Shown here: in pieces, positions 25,133-33,974 of the stretch
Numbering within the stretch: the stretch's first letter is position 1
Layout of the letters: each line of letters opens with the position of its first letter
From: Helicostylum pulchrum
Taxonomy: Eukaryota > Mucoromycota > Mucoromycetes > Mucorales > Mucoraceae
Reading direction: 5' to 3'
Assembly: GCA_025677825.1 (NCBI GenBank)
Contig: JAIXMO010000003.1
Coordinates: forward strand, 434,001-498,000
Length of the DNA: 64,000 bases
Position numbers and translations under genes: made by a program
Notes under the pieces: generated by a model
Told to the model about the DNA's origin: nothing
Seen by the model: the letters and a program-made list of their open reading frames with translations, nothing else
Database searches by the model: none

Positions 25133-26262
25133 AGTTTTTTGAAAGAGGGTGGTTTAGGGAAAAAAGGTAAACAAAAAAAAAGTTTTTTTTTTTTTTTTTT
25201 CGCAAGCGCAGTTTAAGTTTGAAGAAAGATACATGCACCTCATTTTGCACACTGAAATGGTTTTTTTTTAAAAAAAAAAAGTAGGGCTGTATTATAGACT
25301 AAAAAATAAAGGAATACTACGAATTTAAGAAAACTGATAAACAAGCTTTGTCCGTAATGAAAGATGTCAATAAAACAAGCGACACTGAAAGAAAATCTTT
25401 ACACATGTAAGCATAATAATAAAAAAGAAAATAAATGTAATGCTTTTATTTATCACTACTCCAATTGTTATAAAAGAAAAAAAAATGTGATGATTGATAC
25501 TGAAACACATTTTGATCATATAAAAATAATAATAAAATAGCTACCAAGTGTTAAAAGCAGGCGGTTTTGATCATGCGGTGTTATTATTGTCATCTTTGGT
25601 CAGAGCAACCTCTGACACTTATTAAAATTGGAACGATACAACAGCTTCTCTCTCTATTCAAACATTTTGGAAGTAAGTGAGACGAGATTTTGTGTAAGCC
25701 TTGTTGTTTTTGGTACGGGAACTTTTATATGGATTCTTCTTGTATATGACGAATCATCAATTTTTACAATCAGCTTCAAAAAATATGAAACCGTCTATAA
25801 AGCATCATTAATATTTTGAAAAGAAAAACAGAATAAAAAAAAAAAAATGTCTCCATAATTTCCGAAAAATCGAATTATATACGACATGAGGAACACGATT
25901 ACTCATAGCAGTGGTATACATTCAATACATTTAATAGCTCCTGGAACAAAGTTTTTGATTGCCACCCTGTTCCTTCGTGTCGGCGTTGTTGTGATCCAGT
26001 CCGCCGGATAGCTCGATTAGCAAGGTAACTAGTTTGTTGTTTGCTTCGGCTATCCCCATTTTGTGTTTTCTGTCACATGGGCGGTGACCTCACAAACCTA
26101 AATGATTATATGTCAAACAATGTATTTGGAAAATACAACTAAAGACCTTACCTACTTGAACATGACTATATCATTGTCATCCAGTAACAAATTGTTTAGC
26201 AAGTATACAGTGGTATGCACAGTAGCTGCTCTTTCTAATTGCTTGTCGAGTAAAAGGTTAGT
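25133..26262. other. Gene-poor region left of the inverted repeat
   Basis: Holds a U6 snRNA fragment at 25598. On the minus strand near 26064-25930 a short frame reads MGIAEANNKLVTLLIELSGG, a possible exon relic with no matched partner. No intact gene. Confidence 0.45.
25598..25640 (+). pseudogene. U6 snRNA 5' fragment
   Basis: The 5' hairpin GGTCAGAG-caac-CTCTGAC is followed by ACTTATTAAAATTGGAACGATACA, which matches the highly conserved 5' part of U6 spliceosomal RNA. The conserved ACAGAGA box and the remaining ~60 nt (branch-binding region, 3' stem, Pol III T-run) do not follow; the text switches to unrelated sequence after GATACA. This looks like a truncated copy. A large intron exactly at this point, as in some fungal U6 genes, is possible, but no donor site begins here. 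Confidence 0.7.
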
Positions 26263-26757
26263 TAAGTAGATCTACATAGCCTTATATCCAGGGTGAACGT
26301 AATTATATTAGTTACTTTTAAAGCTTGCTTATTACAAGCCCGTGCTAAAGTTACGCAGACAATACTTACCTTCATCTCACTTTCGATACGACTACTTCTT
26401 GTCTCTCTTTCTATTTATTATTTAGCGGGGTCTGACTAGCACGACATCAGTTACCTCTAGTAACATATTAGTAAATAAAGTTTATCGTTAGCCTTTGTCT
26501 ACTACATATTACTAAATATAAGAGTGGATGTCGTATTTCGTAAATCATTAAATGATTCATATTTCTTTAGTTAAACAAAAAAAGGTTGAAGTTTATTTGT
26601 AGTAGCAAGAGAATTATTATAGTTGAGTATAGATAGTAAAGTGCCATAATATGGAAGCATAAAAAAATAAATTAAAAAGTGTATACATTTAAAGTATATT
26701 CCTAGTAGTTGCTTCAAGATTTGGTACGAGATTATTAACAAAACCAGTAACATAACT

Positions 26758-27138
26758 TTAGTTACCGCCAGGACCACGACCAAAATTATTATCATCACTA
26801 TTACCGCGGGCTTGACCAGGAGGACCATTACCATTAGGACCATTACCATTAGGACCATTGCCATAAGGACCTCTCTTACCAAAAGTGCCAGCTCCACTAG
26901 CAGGATCAGCCTCACTGCCAGCATCAGTACCAGCAGCAGGAGGTTCAGCGCCAACACCAGCACCATCACCACCATTAGCGCCAGCACCATCACCACCAAC
27001 ACCGCCATTAACACCAGTACCACCAACACCACCAGCAGGGTCGACAGAATTACCATCTACTCCATCGCCAGGATTTGCTGAAGCGAAAGTGACTAGGACA
27101 CCAACAAAGATCACAGAGAAGAGAGTATTGACACGCAT
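26758..27138 (-). CDS. Secreted glycine-rich protein, left-arm copy, 126 aa
   Basis: Identical protein to the copy at 32222-32602. Residues 1-21 (MRVNTLFSVIFVGVLVTFAS, then A) form a signal peptide with likely cleavage after ASA. The body is Gly/Asp/Ala-rich (GVGGTGVNGGVGGDGAGAN). A dibasic GKR at ~87-89 is a Kex2-type cleavage site, after which the tail is a short-repeat segment with GNGPN repeated. This is the pattern of fungal secreted Kex2-processed repeat peptides (structural or signalling). It has no cysteines. Function unknown. It reads outward from the spacer. Single exon. Confidence 0.75.
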   Translation of the reverse strand: MRVNTLFSVIFVGVLVTFASANPGDGVDGNSVDPAGGVGGTGVNGGVGGDGAGANGGDGAGVGAEPPAAGTDAGSEADPASGAGTFGKRGPYGNGPNGNGPNGNGPPGQARGNSDDNNFGRGPGGN

Positions 27139-27239
27139 TTTGTTTTGTTTTTTAAAATAAAAAGAAGATATTGAAAGAGAGTGTTTTTGATTTTACATAC
27201 ATGTATATATACAAAAAATAATGATACTAAAAATATGCA

Positions 27240-27410
27240 TTATTGTTTAGTGCTAGCGATTAGTAAGGAGTAGCCTAAAGAGTTGGAAATAGAGTTGGAA
27301 ATAGAGTTGGACATAGAGTTGGACATAGAGTGGTCTAAATAGTAGTCTAAAGAGTAGTCTAAAGAGTAGTCTAAAGAGTTGGACACAGCATTGCATACAG
27401 TGCTCCTCAT
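27240..27410 (-). CDS. Small minisatellite-encoded ORF, left-arm copy, 56 aa
   Basis: Translation from ATG at 27410 consists mostly of a four-residue repeat (SNSI, SNSM, SLDY) encoded by ten 12-bp units at 27264-27383. It lies about 100 bp upstream of the glycine-rich gene on the same strand and is copied exactly in the other arm. It may be a real peptide, a leader element, or just an array that happens to be open. Coding status is doubtful. Confidence 0.35.
   Translation of the reverse strand: MRSTVCNAVSNSLDYSLDYSLDYYLDHSMSNSMSNSISNSISNSLGYSLLIASTKQ
27264..27383 (-). repeat. 12-bp minisatellite, left arm
   Basis: Ten units of consensus (minus strand) TCCAACTCTTTA/GACTACTCTTTA/TCCAACTCTATG. 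Same array as 31977-32096. Confidence 0.9.
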
Positions 27411-27720
27411 TTTTCTAAATAAATTGTAGACAGTATATATTATAGAGACAAAAATATATATATATATATATATTTCTGGCAACTGTCTCTAAATAATAAT
27501 CAAATTGTGGATATGTATTTATATTGATAGCAGTTTTCATGCAACGATATGTCAATGCAACGATATGTTCAAATGATCGAACGTTACGCTATTTGTTGCT
27601 ACATATATAAAAAAATAGTTTCATAATGTAGACTAAAAAAAAAAAAGGAGAAATGTTGATGTATACTGTCGATCCCAAAAAAAAAAAAAAAAAAAGTGCG
27701 ACGCATTTACCTTACTGTGG

Positions 27721-27900
27721 TTATTCCAGTTTTAAGCGTTGTTTACCTGAGCTTATAACCTTCATAAGATACTCCACACCGTCTTTAATGGCTAAGGTTA
27801 TATTCTTGGTTTGATTTGATATCCTCTGAGTTTCATTATTACCTGGTGTAGATAAATCAACCATAGCATCCACTTCAAGAGCAGTATATTCAACAATAAC
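27721..27900 (-). pseudogene. Orphan last exon of a spliced gene, left-arm copy
   Basis: The 60-codon exon (VIVEYTALEVDAMVDLSTPG... to RLKLE stop) is an exact copy of 31461-31640. In the left arm, the exons that precede it on the right side (30560-30863) are absent because the arm ends at 28434. This copy is therefore a truncated gene end without a 5' part. Confidence 0.6.
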
Positions 27901-28345
27901 CTAATTTTCAAAAAGTGATACTTTTATACATGTAAAAAAAAAACACGCATTGTACGTAACGGAAAACTTACTCTGCGAGGAACCTCATGAGGACCACGTT
28001 TTTTTTTTTATATATATACATGTAACATTTCAGTTTCACTAGGGGTATCTTGAAATAATAATAAAAAGAACACTTGCTTCGACGAAGAAACTCCTTCCAT
28101 TTGCTCACGGCCTCATCTCCGACATCTAATGTTTGATAATCCCCAGGAGTCTTTCTCTCTTGGCTTATAACCCGTCATTTTAGGAGGTACAATATCATCG
28201 TCTTAATTATGATGTTCAGTTATTGTACATTTTGAATGTATATTTTTCTAAAAAAAAAAAAAATATGTAAAAAGAAAAAAAGAACCCGTAATGGTAAAAG
28301 TAAGCACAAAAATCATGTAAAAAATTACTTGGAAATATATTTCTC

Positions 28346-28830
28346 AAAATTTACCGCGTTTTCATTTGATTCCAACCATGCTATTTGTTACTATTATGGT
28401 TTACTGTTCTTTTTATTTTATGGCTTTTTAAAAGTTGGAGGGACTACAAGATGATTTTTTTTAAAATCGCTAGTAAAAGTACTAGTAAATAATAAAATAT
28501 TCATTTCAAAATGTAGCGCGTTTTTATTCGAGTATAACTATCTTATTTTTTTACTATGGTCAATTAAATAGCTCTTTTATCTTGTGCTTTTGTAAAAGTT
28601 TTTTTTTTTTGCATGATATTACTGTTATGGTAAAAATATATTTCGTTTCCCGAGATTAGGATTTATTTTAAATCGTTATTTCTTGTTAGTAAAACTACTT
28701 GTGAATAAAATAATATGCCCTTTAAAATGTAGCGCGGCTTATGTGATTCGAACCATGCTATTTTTTACTATAGTCGATTAGACAGTTTTTTTATATATTG
28801 ATTTTATATAAAAGTTGGGGTTTTTTTGTG
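28346..28830 (+). repeat. Three degenerate tandem units at the inner arm boundary
   Basis: Units begin with AAAATTTACCGCG (28346), AAAATGTAGCGCG (~28508) and AAAATGTAGCGCG (~28722). Each continues with GATTCnAACCATGCTATTT-like text, TTACTATnGT and ends with an AAAAGTTgGG-like stretch. The first unit is the inner end of the left arm; the others lie in the spacer. Confidence 0.7.
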
Positions 28831-28927
28831 TGTGACTTAACTTTCATACCCAACTTTCGAGCCAAACTTTCACATTTCGAAAAGTAATCTATAATGCCAC
28901 TTTCAGACAATTTTCTATGTCTGTGTT

Positions 28928-29493
28928 TCAGAAAAAAGATTCTGAGCAGTTTTATAGCCCCTTTTCTTCAAAGTACTTTCCTCAAAATAGACACGCTAAT
29001 GTTACCAGTGATCGAGGCAAGATTCTGCTGATGAATGCCTAATGGTTCAAAAGGCTCTCTGCGAACTAAAATACTCAAACGGCGGTCGTCTATTTCTTTT
29101 AGTACTTCTGGTCACTCAGAACGAGGGTTGACAGAAGGTTATATGATGGATCCAATGGTTGTCCTTAGGGATACCCAATTCTTTGCTAATGTTGGTATTA
29201 TTCCAGTTTGCATGCTGAGAAAGGCCGCAAATGATTCCACGGGTGAAATCTTAAAGGTCTTTTCCTCTTTTCATGACCTTGTCTGCTATGAGAAGAGAAT
29301 TGTCCGCACAAAACCATCTTTGTTTCTTCAGGCACGCTTAGTATTGAAGGGGGGTAATTATAAGCTTCAAAAGCTAATTGATTATAGCGACTTTAAGAAT
29401 CCATTTGTGGGTCGTAGTGCTCATAAAGTTGATAATGGTTTCTACGGTAAGGCATTGGCTTGCTCAAGATATTTGGGAGAATCGATGATTTGA
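28928..29493 (+). pseudogene. Disrupted ORF in the spacer of the inverted repeat
   Basis: Coding-like text runs through three frames: SSKYFPQNRHANVTSDRGKI to 29039, MVQKALCELKYSNGGRLFLL from 29042, then, in the frame that begins with the ATG at 29035, MMDPMVVLRDTQFFANVGII to the stop at 29493 (ends SRYLGESMI). The overlaps indicate frameshifts or missed introns. The product is not recognised; there are no transposase or reverse-transcriptase motifs that I can see. It may be part of the same locus as the exons from 30560. Confidence 0.45.
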
Positions 29494-30559
29494 AGGTGTT
29501 CACGTACGAACGTGAGTAATATAAAAAAGTTACCGTTTTTGATAACAAGCTAATTAGCAAAAAAATAAAATAGCGCTGGCATTGGGAGTTGTTTAATGAT
29601 TGTTCCCAAAACATTCATTCTTTGAGAATTGAGGGTCGCTATCAAGCTGACCAAATTAATGATGAGTTGACAACAAACATCAAAGAAAAAGCAATGTAAG
29701 CAAAACTATTTCTAAAATATATAAGACAAACACTAACATCTAATTTACGTTTTCAAAAGTTGGCGTATCATGAACAAATGCTATTTACAGCTGATACCTC
29801 CTATGTATACCTGTGTGTGAAAAAAAAAAGTGGTCTTGTATAATTTATGATAAAATAAATTTTTTTATCATTTATATTTTTTTTGGCAACTTTTCAAACG
29901 AAGCTTTTTTCCTGTGGTATGATGGTGCAAACAGATACGGTTCGCTTAAAACTGGCGAATAGCCACAGGAAAATAAAAGGTAAATGCATCATGCTTTTTT
30001 GATTGACCGCGTAAAATCGACCGTGTATAATAGGAATCGATCGTTGAAGCAATACAACAATATCACAAACATGCACTCTTTCGTTTAAAATGAGGAAACA
30101 AAAAAAAAGAAGTTGTTAATGACACACAACGGGTAGAAACGGCAGAGAATCTTAACCCGCGGTATGGTTATTTTTTCATACGCAGAGTATATCTCATAAA
30201 GTGAAATCGTAACAAATAGCTTACTCTCATGAAAACTTTGAATAAAACAGAAAAAGCAAAAGCGTTACATGTCACCAAAGCAATAAACCTGTTTGCGGTA
30301 AAATCCGAACTATCATAAAATATTGTTGAAGTCTTATTTATTCTTCTTTAGAAAAGGAACAATGCGAGTTTCGCCTTTAGTAAATAGTATCAGGAGTATT
30401 GGGAGGGTATAAACCGTGATCAACATCAGTACAAGCTGCGTAAAAGAACAAGGACTATCACTGACAACCTTTTGAATTCCGTAACCAGAATGGTATAGTA
30501 TCATTTGATTTTATTAGTATCCAAGTTGTTTCTTAACTAAACAACGTTCTTTTAATTAG

Positions 30560-31640
30560 ATTAAGCCTACAAGTACAGGTGAATTAGAAGATATAAACCC
30601 CATAAAAACAGCAGAAGAGCAATATGAGTTGTAAGTATAAAAGTGCTTACTTATTTAATATCTCGTTAAATAAGCTTTAATACTTGTTAAATAGGATAAG
30701 TGGATATCCGATCATAAATATTGATGATCAACGGGCGCAAGTGTTAGTTGGTGAAGATGTAACTGATCAAATCAAAGCGAAGACGACTATTCCTGCTTAT
30801 CAATTATCAAATTTCGCTCATAAGTTAATTAAAGATATTGAAGAAGGATGTGCTTGTGTTAAGGTATTAAGGGTATCGCTCAGAACCCACATTTCCACTG
30901 ATATTAAAATCGACATCAACCAAGAGCTTTTAAAAAACCATAAAATAAAAAGAACAGTAAACCATAATAGTAACAAATAGCATGGTTGGAATCAAATGAA
31001 AACGCGGTAAATTTTGAGAAATATATTTCCAAGTAATTTTTTACATGATTTTTGTGCTTACTTTTACCATTACGGGTTCTTTTTTTCTTTTTACATATTT
31101 TTTTTTTTTTTAGAAAAATATACATTCAAAATGTACAATAACTGAACATCATAATTAAGACGATGATATTGTACCTCCTAAAATGACGGGTTATAAGCCA
31201 AGAGAGAAAGACTCCTGGGGATTATCAAACATTAGATGTCGGAGATGAGGCCGTGAGCAAATGGAAGGAGTTTCTTCGTCGAAGCAAGTGTTCTTTTTAT
31301 TATTATTTCAAGATACCCCTAGTGAAACTGAAATGTTACATGTATATATATAAAAAAAAAAACGTGGTCCTCATGAGGTTCCTCGCAGAGTAAGTTTTCC
31401 GTTACGTACAATGCGTGTTTTTTTTTTACATGTATAAAAGTATCACTTTTTGAAAATTAGGTTATTGTTGAATATACTGCTCTTGAAGTGGATGCTATGG
31501 TTGATTTATCTACACCAGGTAATAATGAAACTCAGAGGATATCAAATCAAACCAAGAATATAACCTTAGCCATTAAAGACGGTGTGGAGTATCTTATGAA
31601 GGTTATAAGCTCAGGTAAACAACGCTTAAAACTGGAATAA
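30560..31640 (+). CDS. Partly resolved spliced gene crossing the inner edge of the right arm
   Basis: Exon 30560-30630 (IKPTSTGELEDINPIKTAEE, then QYE) joins 30695-30863 (LISGYPIINIDDQRAQVLVG ... GCACVK) in phase through a 64-nt intron with a GTAAGT donor. In the right arm a piece ending GPHEVPRR at 31389 (perfect GTAAGT) joins 31461-31640 (VIVEYTALEVDAMVDLSTPG ... RLKLE stop) in phase. Between them a frame QERKTPGDYQTLDVGDEAVS may be another exon, but its ends are unclear. Upstream, 29591-29696 (RIEGRYQADQINDELTTNIK) could be an earlier exon. I do not recognise the family. Whether the whole is functional is uncertain; the last exon also exists as an orphan in the left arm. Confidence 0.45.
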
Positions 31641-31949
31641 CCACAGTAAGGTAAATGCGTCGCACTTTTTTTTTTTTTTTTTTGGGATCGACAGTATACA
31701 TCAACATTTCTCCTTTTTTTTTTTTAGTCTACATTATGAAACTATTTTTTTATATATGTAGCAACAAATAGCGTAACGTTCGATCATTTGAACATATCGT
31801 TGCATTGACATATCGTTGCATGAAAACTGCTATCAATATAAATACATATCCACAATTTGATTATTATTTAGAGACAGTTGCCAGAAATATATATATATAT
31901 ATATATTTTTGTCTCTATAATATATACTGTCTACAATTTATTTAGAAAA

Positions 31950-32120
31950 ATGAGGAGCACTGTATGCAATGCTGTGTCCAACTCTTTAGACTACTCTTTA
32001 GACTACTCTTTAGACTACTATTTAGACCACTCTATGTCCAACTCTATGTCCAACTCTATTTCCAACTCTATTTCCAACTCTTTAGGCTACTCCTTACTAA
32101 TCGCTAGCACTAAACAATAA
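31950..32120 (+). CDS. Small minisatellite-encoded ORF, right-arm copy, 56 aa
   Basis: Identical to 27410-27240. Start ATG at 31950, repeat-encoded body, end LLIASTKQ. A long (TA)n run lies just upstream (31889-31910). Coding status is doubtful. Confidence 0.35.
   Translation: MRSTVCNAVSNSLDYSLDYSLDYYLDHSMSNSMSNSISNSISNSLGYSLLIASTKQ
31977..32096 (+). repeat. 12-bp minisatellite, right arm
   Basis: Ten 12-bp units, so the array keeps the reading frame; units differ in a pattern that suggests two sub-families (TCCAACTCTATN and GACTACTCTTTA). Confidence 0.9.
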
Positions 32121-32221
32121 TGCATATTTTTAGTATCATTATTTTTTGTATATATACATGTATGTAAAATCAAAAACACTCTCTTTCAATATCTTCTTTT
32201 TATTTTAAAAAACAAAACAAA

Positions 32222-32602
32222 ATGCGTGTCAATACTCTCTTCTCTGTGATCTTTGTTGGTGTCCTAGTCACTTTCGCTTCAGCAAATCCTGGCGATGGAG
32301 TAGATGGTAATTCTGTCGACCCTGCTGGTGGTGTTGGTGGTACTGGTGTTAATGGCGGTGTTGGTGGTGATGGTGCTGGCGCTAATGGTGGTGATGGTGC
32401 TGGTGTTGGCGCTGAACCTCCTGCTGCTGGTACTGATGCTGGCAGTGAGGCTGATCCTGCTAGTGGAGCTGGCACTTTTGGTAAGAGAGGTCCTTATGGC
32501 AATGGTCCTAATGGTAATGGTCCTAATGGTAATGGTCCTCCTGGTCAAGCCCGCGGTAATAGTGATGATAATAATTTTGGTCGTGGTCCTGGCGGTAACT
32601 AA
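32222..32602 (+). CDS. Secreted glycine-rich protein, right-arm copy, 126 aa
   Basis: Same protein as the left-arm gene. The ATG is preceded by a CT-rich and A-rich leader with TATATATACA about 70 nt upstream, so the promoter is inside the arm and also duplicated. Signal peptide at 1-21, Gly/Asp/Ala-rich body, Kex2-like KR at ~88-89, tail of GNGPN repeats, end GRGPGGN. Both copies read away from the spacer. Confidence 0.75.
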   Translation: MRVNTLFSVIFVGVLVTFASANPGDGVDGNSVDPAGGVGGTGVNGGVGGDGAGANGGDGAGVGAEPPAAGTDAGSEADPASGAGTFGKRGPYGNGPNGNGPNGNGPPGQARGNSDDNNFGRGPGGN

Positions 32603-33097
32603 AGTTATGTTACTGGTTTTGTTAATAATCTCGTACCAAATCTTGAAGCAACTACTAGGAATATACTTTAAATGTATACACTTTTTAATTTATTTTTTTA
32701 TGCTTCCATATTATGGCACTTTACTATCTATACTCAACTATAATAATTCTCTTGCTACTACAAATAAACTTCAACCTTTTTTTGTTTAACTAAAGAAATA
32801 TGAATCATTTAATGATTTACGAAATACGACATCCACTCTTATATTTAGTAATATGTAGTAGACAAAGGCTAACGATAAACTTTATTTACTAATATGTTAC
32901 TAGAGGTAACTGATGTCGTGCTAGTCAGACCCCGCTAAATAATAAATAGAAAGAGAGACAAGAAGTAGTCGTATCGAAAGTGAGATGAAGGTAAGTATTG
33001 TCTGCGTAACTTTAGCACGGGCTTGTAATAAGCAAGCTTTAAAAGTAACTAATATAATTACATTCACCCTGGATATAAGGCTATGTATATCTACTTA

Positions 33098-33974
33098 TAT
33101 ACATTGATATGTGTATAAGTTAGAATGCAAAACTCCTTAAAAAATGACAAGGCAAAATAAATAAAAATCGACAACTACTAATTTTTCCTCTTAATGTGTT
33201 TTATCTTAGTGGTAGATAAAGCGAGCTATCTACCTCTTGGAGTACTTATATCTCAAAGAGAAACACAAAAATATACCTTTGCAAAAAAAAAAAAAGTTTA
33301 CTTTTTACATTTATTTATAAAAACTTTTATAAATGAGATAGACATGTTTTCAAGAAAAGTAACTTTGGAAAAGTCTGAATTTCGAGAATGTAGCACAGTA
33401 AATAAAGAGACACTTAAAAAAAAACAAGTAAAGTCAAAACGATAGTTTTAAAGGTCAAAATTAATTAAATAGTTTGGGATGTTATTTAACTCATAGTTAC
33501 TTGGGAGGAGTAAATAGTCCTTTAGAAGCAAGAAAAAAGTAGGTTTATACCTAAAATTACAAAACAAGAAATTTCTAATTTTACGTAGAGTTGAATATTA
33601 TCGACATAGAAAGAACGAATGTACTTTTAATAAAAACGGATATCCTTTCTTTGTAAATAGCTGTTATAGAGTTTGTTTAAGCGTATTTTCTATTTATTTA
33701 TTTATCTCTTTTGTTATTAGGCTTGAAAAAAAAAATCGATACTACGCTTCATTATGTATAAACGCTTAGCAAGTAATAAAAATCAGAGACGATGAACGTT
33801 TTTTTTTAATAAATAGTAGGTATCTCATTTTTTTTTTAGCCACTTTTATTATTATTATGACTACGATGTATATGTATATACAAATTGAGAGATAAAAGAA
33901 GAAGAAAAAAAAATATATATATACTAGGTAAAAAATTGATTATGATAAAATATACAGGGCCAATAAAAAAAAGC
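33098..33974. other. Intergenic region right of the inverted repeat
   Basis: No gene supported. An 83-codon frame at 33194-33445 is Lys-rich and motif-free. Confidence 0.55.

Larger units (their letters stand above)
26263..28434. repeat. Left arm of a giant inverted repeat
   Basis: About 2172 bp, the reverse complement of 30927-33097. Long stretches are identical: all three long frames within the arms (126, 161 and 80 codons) translate identically. Differences seen are a 19 versus 18 A/T homopolymer (27676-27694) and a few substitutions at the very ends (outer CTACAT/ATACAT and AACGT/AATGT; inner GGC/GGT). No terminal motif or target-site duplication is obvious. Confidence 0.95.
30927..33097. 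repeat. Right arm of a giant inverted repeat
   Basis: About 2171 bp, the reverse complement of 26263-28434, separated by a 2492-bp spacer. It contains the last exon of the gene above, the 12-bp minisatellite and the secreted glycine-rich gene. The right arm is continuous with upstream exons of the spliced gene, whereas the left arm is not, so the right arm is the likely source copy. Confidence 0.95.

Noticed and set aside
26571..27056. 161-codon Leu/Val-rich frame overlapping the glycine-rich gene (also at 32304-32789)
   Set aside because: It is another frame of the Gly-codon repeats (GGT GGT read as TGG/GTG); hydrophobic monotony without a natural start.
28735..28760. tRNA or tRNA-derived SINE from GGTTCGAATC on the minus strand
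   Set aside because: The B-box-like word is present in one repeat unit only; no A box at the right distance and no cloverleaf could be drawn.
26263..33097. Classic DNA transposon or LTR element
   Set aside because: Arms are far longer than normal terminal inverted repeats, no transposase, integrase or reverse-transcriptase motif is seen in the spacer, and no target-site duplication is evident. LTRs would be direct repeats, not inverted.
33194..33445. 83-codon Lys-rich frame
   Set aside because: No motif, no splice or promoter context, in AT-rich DNA where such frames are expected.
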